From assembly GCA_013697655.1 (NCBI GenBank), contig JACCWK010000234.1, positions 1-38,558 on the forward strand: 38,558 nucleotides of DNA, written 5' to 3'. Source of the DNA: Nitrosospira sp. Its GTDB lineage: Bacteria; Pseudomonadota; Gammaproteobacteria; Burkholderiales; Nitrosomonadaceae. Positions within the stretch are counted from its first letter, which is position 1. Each line of letters starts with the position of its first letter. The position numbers and the translations under genes are program-made. The notes beneath the pieces were generated by a model, which worked only from the letters and a program-made list of their open reading frames with translations, had not been told where the DNA came from and did not search any database. This document shows, in pieces, positions 18,696-27,539 of the stretch.

Positions 18696-18923
18696 CTCCA
18701 GGCTTTATAAATTGACGCGCCGTTTCTTTATCTAGTGACTAATATGAAAGGTTTTTATTGCGAGCATCTATATTGGGTTTTTTGTCGCTATACGCCGATC
18801 ACTGCGAGACGTCCCTGATACAAATAATTACACTGTTTCATCGCGAAAGTCATTCAAGCGGAGTTTCCAAGGGTAGAGTGATTTGCGAAATTCGGGGGAA
18901 TCGCCATGCCGCTCAGTAAGCAT

Positions 18924-18957
18924 GTGGAATCAATAACGCAACGATTCCGTTTTTTTT
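18924..18957 (+). terminator. Intrinsic-terminator-like hairpin inside the exopolysaccharide locus
   Basis: GGAATC at 18926-18931 pairs with GATTCC at 18943-18948 across an 11-nt loop, extendable by two G-U pairs, and is followed directly by eight T residues (18950-18957). The stem is modest in GC, so termination is probably partial, letting part of the transcription pass into the kinase gene. Confidence 0.55.
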
Positions 18958-18964
18958 AACCCCC

Positions 18965-19000
18965 TGCTCTGCGGAGCACGTCACAATCGCCTTCTGGCGA
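18965..19000 (+). promoter_or_regulatory. Two tandem tetraloop hairpins before the tyrosine kinase gene
   Basis: TGCTC-TGCG-GAGCA (18965-18978) and TCGCC-TTCT-GGCGA (18987-19000) are perfect 5-bp stems with 4-nt loops, directly downstream of the terminator-like hairpin and 27 nt before the GTG. They could stabilise the processed 5' end or bind a regulator. Function is inferred from position only. Confidence 0.4.
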
Positions 19001-19027
19001 CGTCAAATCAGATCCATCGGAGAAAGC

Positions 19028-19930
19028 GTGAGCATTATTGAGAAAGCCGCAGGTAAGCTTGAGAAAGAAGGAACGCCGAGCGTCAAGCAGGCGCCCGCCG
19101 TTCCTTCAAATTCCGGCAACGAGCTTGGAAGCGGAACTGACAACTCCGCGAATGAGACCCTGCAAGGTTTTTCGCCAACCTTCGCCGCTCCCCCAGGTCC
19201 AAAACGAATTACGCTCAACCTTGCCAAAATGCGTCAATATGGCATTGTCACGCCAGATGAAGGAAGAACGCAAGTTGCCGAACAGTTTCGCGTAATCAAG
19301 CGGCCATTGCTCACCAATGCGTTTAATAAAGGGGCGGGAATGATCAAAAATGGCAATTTGATCATGGTTACCAGCGCTCTGGCAGGGGAGGGAAAAAGTT
19401 TCTGCACCGTCAATCTGGCGATGAGTATCGCAATGGAAATGGATCGTACGGTTTTGCTCGTGGATGCGGATGTAGCGCGTCCCACATTACCCAAAATTCT
19501 TGGACTTGGTACCGAGAGAGGCTTGCTGGACCTTCTTCTCGATGAAAAACTTGATATGGCGGATGTCCTGATTAAGACTGATATCGAGAAACTTACTCTC
19601 CTCACGGCGGGAAAACGGCATTCACATTCAACCGAATTGCTGGCGAGCCAAAGCATGGCGTCCCTCCTGAGAGAACTTGCGCAACGTTATGCCGACCGGG
19701 TTGTTATTTTTGATTCTCCACCCATTCTGCTCACTAGCGAAGCCCGCGTATTGGCAAGCCAGATGGGACAAATTGTTCTGGTGGTCGAGGCCGAAACGAC
19801 TTCCCAGCAGACAGTTAAGGAAACGCTTCGGCAGATCGAATCGTGTGATGTCGTAAATTTGATCTACAACAAAGCCAGATCATTCTCAGGCGGAGAATAC
19901 TATGGCTATTATTACCATGAACCTGCCTGA
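19028..19930 (+). CDS. XrtA-associated tyrosine autokinase (BY-kinase)
   Basis: Cytoplasmic bacterial tyrosine kinase of 300 residues that regulates the chain-length protein by cycles of phosphorylation (family pepcterm_TyrKin, TIGR03018). Walker A SALAGEGKS is at 116-124, Walker A' VLLVDADVARP at 142-152 and Walker B VVIFDSPP at 225-232. A C-terminal tyrosine cluster, YYGYYYHEPA at 291-300, has five Tyr. The first 60 residues look disordered. The start is GTG with GGAG at 5 nt. The last codons overlap the next gene by 29 bp: the bases coding for Gly-Gly-Glu form its ribosome site and the Tyr cluster contains its ATG. Confidence 0.95.
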   Translation: MSIIEKAAGKLEKEGTPSVKQAPAVPSNSGNELGSGTDNSANETLQGFSPTFAAPPGPKRITLNLAKMRQYGIVTPDEGRTQVAEQFRVIKRPLLTNAFNKGAGMIKNGNLIMVTSALAGEGKSFCTVNLAMSIAMEMDRTVLLVDADVARPTLPKILGLGTERGLLDLLLDEKLDMADVLIKTDIEKLTLLTAGKRHSHSTELLASQSMASLLRELAQRYADRVVIFDSPPILLTSEARVLASQMGQIVLVVEAETTSQQTVKETLRQIESCDVVNLIYNKARSFSGGEYYGYYYHEPA

Positions 19931-21587
19931 GAATAAGAAATACCGAAGAGGGTTAGTCCCGGCCGCTTATCTTGCCGCCACGGCCATGCTGTTGCTGCCC
20001 GCCTATTCTCATGGGCAGGCCCAGGGTCAGATGGGTCAGGGTCAGATGAGTCAGGGCCAACTAGGCCAAGGCCAACTGGGCATGGCCGGCAATGTATCGC
20101 CTCAGTCCGCTGAGGGCGGATGGAGAATTCGTCCTAACATGAGCGTGTTTGAAACATATACCGATAATGTGACATTCGCGCGAGATGATTTAAAGAAAAG
20201 CGATTTCATAACTCAAATTAATCCCGGCCTAGCAGTCACCGGTGTTGGACGCCGCTTTAATTTCACCGGCCAGTATATGATGAATAACCTCATCTACGCC
20301 GAGCAAAGCAATTTTACCCGAACAAGGCATCAGCTGAATGCCACTGCAACTGCGGAACTGATAGAAAATCTATTATTCGTGGATGCCAGGGCATTGATGA
20401 CCCAGCAAAATATTACATTATTCGGCCCCCAGGCGATAGACAACGTCAATGTCACAGGTAACCGGGCTGATGTAAGAAATTTTAGTATTAGTCCTTATAC
20501 CCGTCATCGTTTCCAAGATTTTGCTACATCGGAATTGCGTTATACCCGGAATGTAACGACCTCAAGTGCGAACCCGCTTCGCAACAGCCAGGCAGACATG
20601 TTTCTGGCTGGCCTGACGAGCGGCACCGCTTTTACGGCGTTTAACTGGGGCCTGAACTACAGCAATCAGACAATCCACTTTGATGGCAGCAACCGGCCGG
20701 TTGAACTGGAACGATCTATCGCTAGTCTTGGTTACAGGGTTACGCCGCAATTCGGACTGACGGCGACCGGGGGCTACGAAAGAAATAGTTTTATTTCCAT
20801 CAGGGGTAACCCTTCAAGTCCTACCTGGACGGTTGGTTTTTCATGGATGCCGAGCGAGCGAACAAGCATTGTAGCCAGCGCGGGTCAAAGATTTTTCGGC
20901 CCAACCTATTCCCTCCTGGCCAGCCACCGTACGCGCCTGACCGTGTGGGATGCGAGTTATACTCAAAACATCACGACCTTCAACCAGCAGGCTGGCTTAG
21001 GTTCCTCGGGTATGCTGGGAGGTTCCCTTAACCAGCTCCTTGCGGCTCAGAATCCCACTCTTAGCCCCGAATTTATCCAGCAAAACAGCAATGCGTTCGC
21101 TGGTCTGGGACTCACGGGTTCCTTTTTCAGCCCAACCAATTTTATGACCAACCAGGTCTTCCTGCAGAAAACCCTACAGGCTTCGGTCGCGATGAACGGT
21201 TCAAGAAATACGGCCGTATTCAGGGTGTTTGATATGACTCGCCAGGCATACACCCAAGATTCGGCGGACGTTGGCCTGGTCGGCGCCGACAACCAGGCGC
21301 TGCTCAACCACACCCGGCAAAGCGGTGTCAATGCCTTATGGAGTTATAGGATTTCTGAGTTGACCAGAGCCAATCTGAATCTTGGATTTACACGATTCAG
21401 TTTTCTTTCTACCACCCGGGTAGACGATCTCAAGATGGTCACTCTTAGCCTTACAAGGCAGCTGCCGCAAGTTCGGCCCAATCTCAACACCATGCTTCAG
21501 ATCCGGCATAACCAACGGGATTCAAACCAACCCGGGGGAGAGTATCGTGAAAATGCCATTATCGCTTCCCTGAACATGACCTTTTAG
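19902..21587 (+). CDS. XrtA-associated outer-membrane beta-barrel protein (TIGR03016 type)
   Basis: Predicted outer-membrane protein of 561 residues. A signal peptide (hydrophobic core about 18-33, ending near AYSHGQA) is followed by a Gly-Gln repeat (38-60), then many alternating amphipathic beta strands with aromatic residues, and a terminal Phe (SLNMTF) as expected for Bam-inserted barrels. The family is fixed in PEP-CTERM exopolysaccharide loci, where it is probably the outer-membrane pore or secretin-like partner of the short export lipoprotein. That role is inference. The start at 19902 is supported by GGAG at 6 nt; the in-frame ATG at 19917 lacks a ribosome site. Confidence 0.9.
   Translation: MAIITMNLPENKKYRRGLVPAAYLAATAMLLLPAYSHGQAQGQMGQGQMSQGQLGQGQLGMAGNVSPQSAEGGWRIRPNMSVFETYTDNVTFARDDLKKSDFITQINPGLAVTGVGRRFNFTGQYMMNNLIYAEQSNFTRTRHQLNATATAELIENLLFVDARALMTQQNITLFGPQAIDNVNVTGNRADVRNFSISPYTRHRFQDFATSELRYTRNVTTSSANPLRNSQADMFLAGLTSGTAFTAFNWGLNYSNQTIHFDGSNRPVELERSIASLGYRVTPQFGLTATGGYERNSFISIRGNPSSPTWTVGFSWMPSERTSIVASAGQRFFGPTYSLLASHRTRLTVWDASYTQNITTFNQQAGLGSSGMLGGSLNQLLAAQNPTLSPEFIQQNSNAFAGLGLTGSFFSPTNFMTNQVFLQKTLQASVAMNGSRNTAVFRVFDMTRQAYTQDSADVGLVGADNQALLNHTRQSGVNALWSYRISELTRANLNLGFTRFSFLSTTRVDDLKMVTLSLTRQLPQVRPNLNTMLQIRHNQRDSNQPGGEYRENAIIASLNMTF
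20013..20081 (+). repeat. Tandem Gly-Gln coding repeat
   Basis: Degenerate 12-15 bp units (such as gggtcagatg and ggccaactag) encode GQ-x-GQ-x steps at residues 38-60 of the beta-barrel protein, just after the signal peptide. Copy number could vary by slippage between strains. Confidence 0.75.
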
Positions 21588-21600
21588 TGGAAAGAGATTA

Positions 21601-22620
21601 ATGTACCGTTCATTCTACGGGTTTAGGGTTAAGCCATTTCAGCTTAAGCCCGACCCGAATTTTTTCTTTGGGAGTAAAGGCCACAAACGTGCCATGGCCT
21701 ATCTTGAATATGGTCTTTCACAGGCAGAGGGCTTTATTGTTATTACCGGCGAAGTGGGTGCGGGCAAGACCACGCTGGTACGCAATCTTTTCCGGAAGCT
21801 GGAGTCCGAGAAAATCATTGCCGCTCAAATAGTCAATACTCACCTCGACTCAGACGACACATTGAGGATGGTGGCTGCAGCTTTTGGGTTGCCCCACGAA
21901 AATTCGAGTAAGGCCTCCCTTTTAATAAGACTTGAGCAGTTCTTTCGTCAATGTGATCAGCAAGGGAAGCGGGCTTTGCTGGTAGTGGATGAAGCGCAGA
22001 ACCTTTCTCCACATACCGTGGAAGAATTAAGAATGCTTTCCAATTTTCAAACGGATGACAAACCGCTGTTGCAAACATTTCTGCTCGGCCAACCGGAATT
22101 CAGGAAGACTTTACTGAGCGGCGATATGCAACAATTGCGCCAAAGAGTGACTGCGACCTATCACCTTGGACCTATGGATTTATCGGAGACACGATCTTAT
22201 ATTGAGCATAGGTTACAGACGGCGGGTTGGAGCGGGGACCCTTCCTTTGATGAGAATGCATTTGCTGTCGTTTACGATTATACCAATGGTATTCCACGAA
22301 AAATCAACACATTATGTGATCGCCTTCTGCTGATGGGTTGTTTAGAGCAATTGCACAGTTTTGGAAGTTCGGAGATCAACGAGGTTATTCGTGATATTCA
22401 GGAAGAGTTCGATATGCCGATTCCAGCTAACAACGCGCCGGGCATAGTTGATCCCGCACCCCAGCTTCAGAAAACAGAGTCTCTTTCTCTCGCAGATCTG
22501 CAGAATATGGAAGCCCGGGTCGACAGGCTGGAGGGATCTCTTGTTTCTTTGCTGCAATTGCTCAAGCAAATACTCTCCTTAGCGGGGGTAAACAAAAATC
22601 TCAGGAAAGACAAAGTCTAG
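21601..22620 (+). CDS. XrtA-associated ExeA-like AAA ATPase
   Basis: Cytoplasmic ATPase of 339 residues (family pepcterm_ATPase, TIGR03015), related to ExeA/MshM secretion ATPases. MYRSFYGFRVKPFQLKPDPNF is the typical N-terminus. Walker A GEVGAGKTT is at 50-58 and Walker B LLVVDEAQ at about 126-133. An arginine-rich sensor region (LRQRVTATYHL) and IPRKINTLCDRLLL follow. The C-terminus (about 285-330) is a short amphipathic or coiled-coil segment. It probably powers assembly or opening of the export apparatus; exact function is undetermined. It begins 13 bp after the beta-barrel stop. Confidence 0.93.
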   Translation: MYRSFYGFRVKPFQLKPDPNFFFGSKGHKRAMAYLEYGLSQAEGFIVITGEVGAGKTTLVRNLFRKLESEKIIAAQIVNTHLDSDDTLRMVAAAFGLPHENSSKASLLIRLEQFFRQCDQQGKRALLVVDEAQNLSPHTVEELRMLSNFQTDDKPLLQTFLLGQPEFRKTLLSGDMQQLRQRVTATYHLGPMDLSETRSYIEHRLQTAGWSGDPSFDENAFAVVYDYTNGIPRKINTLCDRLLLMGCLEQLHSFGSSEINEVIRDIQEEFDMPIPANNAPGIVDPAPQLQKTESLSLADLQNMEARVDRLEGSLVSLLQLLKQILSLAGVNKNLRKDKV

Positions 22621-22749
22621 TGTGCTTCTCAACGCGCATTTAATTACGATTAACATAGACTAGTTTGCGATAAGAACCTCGGCTTTACGGATACTGGAAA
22701 AAGATTTACAGAGCTAATAACTATTAAGGTAGCGCACGAAGGTGGTCGA

Positions 22750-23592
22750 ATGAACTCAGCAGCGATACGCAACGCGATGACTGTCGACGTGGAAGACTAT
22801 TTTCAGGTTTCCGCTTTTGCTCCCCACATTTCAAGAGAATCGTGGACCTCCATATCTTGCAGGGTGGAGCTGAACATCGACCGCATCCTTGCGCTCCTAG
22901 ATAACGATGGCACCAAAGCAACCTTTTTCACCTTGGGATGGATCGCTGATCGTTATCCTGGCATGGTAAAGCGCATCGTGGCAAACGGCCACGAGCTTGC
23001 CAGTCATGGCTGGGCTCATCACCGTGTTTCTGATCAGGAACCCCATGAGTTTCGTGATGATGTGATTCGAAGCAAAAAAATTCTTGAAGATCTTGGGGGT
23101 CAAGCAATACTTGGCTACCGTGCGCCGAGTTTTTCCATAGGTCGCCATAATCTATGGGCATTGGATGTGCTCGAAGAAGCCGGCTACCGTTATAGCTCAA
23201 GCATCTATCCTATCCAGCATGACCATTACGGTATGCCGGAGGCTCCCCGTTTCGCCCATCATCCACGGACGCATCATGGTTTGCTGGAATTGCCAATTAC
23301 TACTACACGCCTGTTCAGCCGGAACTTTCCCGCGGGAGGCGGAGGCTACTTCAGGCTTTGGCCTTATCCGGTTTCCCGATGGTTTTTACAGAGACTGAAT
23401 CGGCTCGAACATCGCTCCGCAATCTTTTATTTCCATCCTTGGGAAATAGACCCTGGGCAGCCGCGCCAGAAGGGTATTAGCATGAAAACACGCTTCCGCC
23501 ACTATTACAATCTCCATCGTATGGAAGAGCGAATCAAGGCGCTGACGCGCGACTTCAAATGGGATCGCATCGACCGGATTTTTCTGGAATAA
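22750..23592 (+). CDS. XrtA-associated polysaccharide deacetylase
   Basis: NodB-type carbohydrate esterase of 280 residues (pepcterm_polyde, TIGR03006, with DUF3473 C-terminus). Catalytic motifs: TVDVEDYF at 11-18 with catalytic Asp and metal Asp, SHGWAHH at 85-91 with the metal His pair, YRAPSFS at 123-129, and FYFHPWEIDP with the C-terminal His. No signal peptide is visible, so it probably acts on lipid-linked or nascent chains at the cytoplasmic side. AAGGTGG lies 5 nt before the ATG. From this gene to 34486 the genes are nearly contiguous. Confidence 0.94.
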   Translation: MNSAAIRNAMTVDVEDYFQVSAFAPHISRESWTSISCRVELNIDRILALLDNDGTKATFFTLGWIADRYPGMVKRIVANGHELASHGWAHHRVSDQEPHEFRDDVIRSKKILEDLGGQAILGYRAPSFSIGRHNLWALDVLEEAGYRYSSSIYPIQHDHYGMPEAPRFAHHPRTHHGLLELPITTTRLFSRNFPAGGGGYFRLWPYPVSRWFLQRLNRLEHRSAIFYFHPWEIDPGQPRQKGISMKTRFRHYYNLHRMEERIKALTRDFKWDRIDRIFLE

Positions 23593-23597
23593 CGCGC

Positions 23598-24680
23598 ATG
23601 AGTTGTATCGTTCACGCATTCCAGGAGGATCTGACTCCCGCTCCTCGGATGGACATGCCGTCTGTACACCCGCTTAAACCACAAGATGTGGAAAGGTGGG
23701 ATGAATTTGTATCGGCTTGTCCAGACGCCACTTTTTTCCATCGAGCCGGCTGGCAAACGGTCATCGAGCGCGCCTTAGGTCACAAAACGTGGTTCCTCTA
23801 TGCCGAATCAGAAGGCCAGATTCAAGGTGTACTGCCGTTAGCAGAAATCAATAGCCATCTTTTTGGTCATTCCTTGAGTTCGCTTCCATTTTGCGTCTAC
23901 GGCGGCATTGCCGCAATCTCGGAGTCCGCCAGGCAAGCACTTGATTGCGCTGCCCAAGCGCTTGCGTCGCAGCTGAAAATTGACTATCTGGAATACCGGA
24001 ACCTTAAGGTACAGCACCCAGATTGGCCCACCAAGGATCTATACGTAACATTTCGCAAGGACATAGACCCGGAAATAGAGCAGAACATGCAGGCCATCCC
24101 GCGCAAGCAACGCGCCATGATACGCAAGGGGATCAAAGCCGGCCTGGAAAGTACTATAGATGAGAATGTAGACCGTTTTTTTTCAGCTTATTCAGTAAGC
24201 GTTCACCGTCTCGGCACGCCCGTCTTCTCTAAAAAATATTTCAGGCTTCTCAAGGAGATATTTGCCGAGGATTGTGAACTAATGATTATTCACAAGGGTG
24301 GGCGCACCATCAGCGGCGTGATGAGTTTTTACTTTCGCGACGAAGTATTGCCTTATTACGGGGGTGGTACTAGCGAAGCGAGGGATGTGGCAGGGAACGA
24401 TTTTATGTACTGGGAACTCATGCGGCGCGCTTGTGAAAGGGGATATAAAACTTTTGATTTCGGGCGCAGCAAACGTAATACCGGTTCTTTTGATTTCAAG
24501 AAGAACTGGGGATTTGAACCACAACCGCTTCATTATGAATACCAGTTGCATCGGGCCGGAGCGGTGCCCGATCATAATCCTCTCAATCCCAAGTATCAGA
24601 TTTTCATCAAGGCTTGGCGGAAGTTGCCCCTGTCGGTTGCCAATTTCATTGGCCCTTACATTGTGAAGAACCTAGGCTAA
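23598..24680 (+). CDS. XrtA-associated FemAB family acyl/aminoacyl-transferase-like protein
   Basis: FemAB-like protein of the PEP-CTERM cluster (TIGR03019). It shows the family block PDATFFHRAGWQTVIERALGH near the N-terminus and a double GNAT-like fold, and FDFGRSKRNTGSFDFKKNWG in the second half. FemAB relatives attach amino acids to cell-wall precursors; the substrate in exopolysaccharide loci is not known. The start is uncertain: ATG at 23598 lies 5 bp after the previous stop with only GGA upstream; ATG at 23649 or 23655 matches the usual family N-terminus better, but the nearby AGGAGG (23623-23628) is too far from it. Confidence 0.9.
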   Translation: MSCIVHAFQEDLTPAPRMDMPSVHPLKPQDVERWDEFVSACPDATFFHRAGWQTVIERALGHKTWFLYAESEGQIQGVLPLAEINSHLFGHSLSSLPFCVYGGIAAISESARQALDCAAQALASQLKIDYLEYRNLKVQHPDWPTKDLYVTFRKDIDPEIEQNMQAIPRKQRAMIRKGIKAGLESTIDENVDRFFSAYSVSVHRLGTPVFSKKYFRLLKEIFAEDCELMIIHKGGRTISGVMSFYFRDEVLPYYGGGTSEARDVAGNDFMYWELMRRACERGYKTFDFGRSKRNTGSFDFKKNWGFEPQPLHYEYQLHRAGAVPDHNPLNPKYQIFIKAWRKLPLSVANFIGPYIVKNLG

Positions 24681-24684
24681 ATTC

Positions 24685-25959
24685 ATGCAGGAACTTCTTT
24701 ATCTCGTCCATCGAATCCCCTATCCGCCGGATAAAGGCGACAAAATACGCTCCTATCACTTGCTCGAGTATTTGAGTAAACACTACCGTATTCATCTTGG
24801 TACTTTTATTGATGACGAGAAAGACTGGAGGTATCTCGATAAAGTAAAAAATTTCTGTAGTGGCGAGACATGTTTTATTAATCTCAATCCCAAGGCGGCG
24901 CGTCTACGCAGTCTTTCCGGCTTATTTTCCGGACAACCTCTTACCTTGCCCTATTACTGGAACGGGGGTCTGCAAACGTGGGTGGACAGCGTACTCGAAA
25001 CAAGGTCTATCAGAAACATCGTGGTTTTCTCTTCAGCCATGGCGCAGTATGTCAGCCACGCTGGATCCGTCCGCCGGATCATCGATTTTGTGGATATTGA
25101 CTCAGATAAATGGATGCAATATTCGGCCACCAAAACCTGGCCGATGAGCTGGATCTACCGGCGCGAATCAAGATTGCTCCTCGGCTATGAAAGGAAGATT
25201 GCAAAAGATTTTGACAGTGCAGCTTTCGTTTCCGAGACAGAGGCCAACCTTTTTAAACAGCTTGCGCCGGAGGCCGCAACTAAAGTCACTTACTTCAACA
25301 ACGGTGTTGATGCGGACTATTTTTCCCCTCAAAATGTCTACCCTAATCCCTACCCGGCCGGTATAGAAACCCTGGTCTTTATTGGAGCCATGGATTACTG
25401 GGCCAACGTTGATGCCGTGGACTGGTTTGCGCGCAGCATCCTTCCCGTGATTCGTGCACAGCTGCCCAAGATCGAATTCTATATTGTCGGGGCTCGTCCG
25501 ATAGCAGAAGTGACGGCTCTCGCCGCCTTTCCCGGCGTAACAGTAACCGGATCTGTGCCCGACGTCCGGCCTTACCTTGCCCACGCTTCCCTGGCGGTAG
25601 CGCCATTACGTATTGCCCGCGGCATACAAAATAAAGTGCTTGAAGCAATGGCCATGGAAAAGATTGTGATTGCTTCTCCTCAAGCGGTGGAGGGGATACG
25701 CGCTGTCCGTGGTCAAGAACTGTTGGTCGCTAACGATGAGAGCGACTTTGCTCTTCAGATAATTAGCTTGTTCCAGGGTGGGCTATTTCGCAACATCGCT
25801 TGTGCCGCCAGGGCTCGCGTTTTAGAAGATTACAGCTGGAAAAGAAATCTGGGCCGGATAGATGAGCTCCTCTTCCAGCCGCAAGCAACATCTGCTGATG
25901 AAGGCTGTTCGCGTTACCTGCAAATCCATTTCCAGTCTACGGCGGATGATGTGACATGA
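24685..25959 (+). CDS. XrtA-associated glycosyltransferase stp1
   Basis: Glycosyltransferase of the GT4/GT-B type, 424 residues (TIGR03087, PEP-CTERM/EpsH1 sugar transferase 1). The N-terminal LVHRIPYPPDKGDKIRSYHL is diagnostic. The C-terminal donor domain includes VFIGAMDYWANVDAV, VTGSVPDVRPYLAHA and the E-x7-E-like region APLRIARGIQNKVLEAMAM. It adds a sugar to the lipid-linked repeat unit in the cytoplasm; donor and linkage are unknown. Its stop overlaps the xrtA start in ATGA. Confidence 0.94.
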   Translation: MQELLYLVHRIPYPPDKGDKIRSYHLLEYLSKHYRIHLGTFIDDEKDWRYLDKVKNFCSGETCFINLNPKAARLRSLSGLFSGQPLTLPYYWNGGLQTWVDSVLETRSIRNIVVFSSAMAQYVSHAGSVRRIIDFVDIDSDKWMQYSATKTWPMSWIYRRESRLLLGYERKIAKDFDSAAFVSETEANLFKQLAPEAATKVTYFNNGVDADYFSPQNVYPNPYPAGIETLVFIGAMDYWANVDAVDWFARSILPVIRAQLPKIEFYIVGARPIAEVTALAAFPGVTVTGSVPDVRPYLAHASLAVAPLRIARGIQNKVLEAMAMEKIVIASPQAVEGIRAVRGQELLVANDESDFALQIISLFQGGLFRNIACAARARVLEDYSWKRNLGRIDELLFQPQATSADEGCSRYLQIHFQSTADDVT

Positions 25960-27539
25960 ACGCGCAAACGCCGCAAGAAATGGTGCATGATTCCAATAAA
26001 ATACTTGATCAGAAAAATGTGAGAGGCGCGGCCTTACTGACACTTGCCACTATTGCGGCAATTCTGGCGGGCTATCATGAGACAACCTGGTCCATGATCT
26101 CCATATGGGAAAGGTCCGACACGTTTGCCCATGGTTTTCTGATCTTTCCCTTCAGTGCTTACCTGATTTGGAGTCAGCGCAAGCGTTTAAGTACACTTTG
26201 CCTACAGCCCAATCCTATAGCTCTTTCCGTTCTCGGTCTCCTTGGTTTTAGCTGGCTGCTGGCAACACTTGCGAGTGTTCAGGTATTTGCGCAATTCTTT
26301 CTTATAGCAATGATTCCAGCCGCGGTTTGGGCGATTTTAGGAAATCGCATGGTATGGGCTATCGCTTTTCCCCTGGCCTATCTCTTGCTCGCCGTGCCTT
26401 TTGGCGAAGCGCTTATACCCCCACTAATAGACTTTACTGCCGATTTCACTGTTAAAGCGCTCCAGCTGACTGGCATTCCGGTTTATCGCGAGGGCAGTTT
26501 TTTTTCCATTCCGAGTGGCAACTGGTCAGTGGTCGAAGCTTGCAGCGGTTTGCGCTACCTCATTGCTTCTTTTACATTGGGTACGCTTTATGCCTATATG
26601 ACATACCGTAGTCTGGCACGCCGTCTGGCGTTCATCGCTCTCTCACTCATTGTGCCCATTATCGCCAATGGCCTCCGCGCATACATGATTGTAATGACCG
26701 GTCATCTGAGTGACATGCGTATGGCTGTGGGTTTCGATCATTTGATCTACGGTTGGGTATTCTTTGGGTTCGTAATGCTGTTACTGTTCTGGATCGGCTC
26801 GCTTTGGCGCGAGGATGATAGCGAGTATGACGACAGCAGCGTGGCCGGCTCTCTGTCCGGACGCAATTTCAATCCAGACATGAAGATTTCACTGAAGAGC
26901 ATTGTTCTCAATGCCGGTGCGGTTCTTATCATTGCTTTTATCTGGCCGCTATCTGCTACCTACTTGGGCAATACCCCCCGCAGCACGGAACCTGTAATTG
27001 AAATCTCCGGCGTGTCGGCGAAGTGGAAGGTTGGTACAAGCCAAACTTCTGACTGGCGGCCCCTCTATGTCGGTGTTGCTGCCCAGCTTCTGAAGAATTA
27101 CCGGAACAACGGCCAATCGGTGGACCTGTATGTTAGTTACTATCGCAACCAGCAGCAAGGAACGGAACTTATAAACTCCCAGAATCTGCTCGTAGCGGAG
27201 ACGGGGTCCAATTGGCATAACATCAAGGAAGATATACGCGTTATTTCTCTTGGCTCCCAGCAAGAGGCCATTAGTCAGAACCAGTTGCAGTCTCCTTCAA
27301 CAAAGTTGCTTATATGGAGATGGTATTGGCTTGGTGAAGAGAGAACGGCTAATCCTTATCTTGCGAAAGTTATTTTGGCTAAGAATAAACTCCTCGGCAG
27401 GGGCGATGATGGTGCGGAGATTATCATCGCTACGCGTTACGAAGAAACACCGGATGAAGCGATTCCAGTACTTCAGGGGTTTCTTGGCGATATGATGCCA
27501 ACGATAACAAAGGGGCTGCAGAATGCATGGGAGCGCTAG
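25956..27539 (+). CDS. xrtA: Exosortase A fused to EpsI domain
   Basis: Eight-helix inner-membrane cysteine transpeptidase-like enzyme that recognises C-terminal PEP-CTERM tags on exported proteins. Catalytic residues are Cys196 (VVEACSGLRY), Arg241 (IANGLRAY) and His262 (GFDHLIYGW). From about residue 310 a further membrane helix leads into a periplasmic EpsI/DUF3485 domain (about 340-527), marked by WKVGTSQTSDWRP and VDLYVSYYRNQQQGTELI. In many XrtA loci EpsI is a separate gene, so this is the fused form. It overlaps stp1 by 4 bp and stp2 by 17 bp. The long variant sits in the centre of the locus, consistent with coupling between sorting and polysaccharide export. Confidence 0.96.
   Translation: MNAQTPQEMVHDSNKILDQKNVRGAALLTLATIAAILAGYHETTWSMISIWERSDTFAHGFLIFPFSAYLIWSQRKRLSTLCLQPNPIALSVLGLLGFSWLLATLASVQVFAQFFLIAMIPAAVWAILGNRMVWAIAFPLAYLLLAVPFGEALIPPLIDFTADFTVKALQLTGIPVYREGSFFSIPSGNWSVVEACSGLRYLIASFTLGTLYAYMTYRSLARRLAFIALSLIVPIIANGLRAYMIVMTGHLSDMRMAVGFDHLIYGWVFFGFVMLLLFWIGSLWREDDSEYDDSSVAGSLSGRNFNPDMKISLKSIVLNAGAVLIIAFIWPLSATYLGNTPRSTEPVIEISGVSAKWKVGTSQTSDWRPLYVGVAAQLLKNYRNNGQSVDLYVSYYRNQQQGTELINSQNLLVAETGSNWHNIKEDIRVISLGSQQEAISQNQLQSPSTKLLIWRWYWLGEERTANPYLAKVILAKNKLLGRGDDGAEIIIATRYEETPDEAIPVLQGFLGDMMPTITKGLQNAWER

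Larger units (their letters stand above)
18696..19027 (+). other. 332-bp structured leader between chain-length and kinase genes
   Basis: No ORF with a ribosome site was found here. The second half holds a terminator-like hairpin and two compact hairpins (listed separately), ending in GGAG 5 nt before the kinase GTG. The arrangement suggests that expression of the downstream genes is adjusted relative to the first two. Confidence 0.5.
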
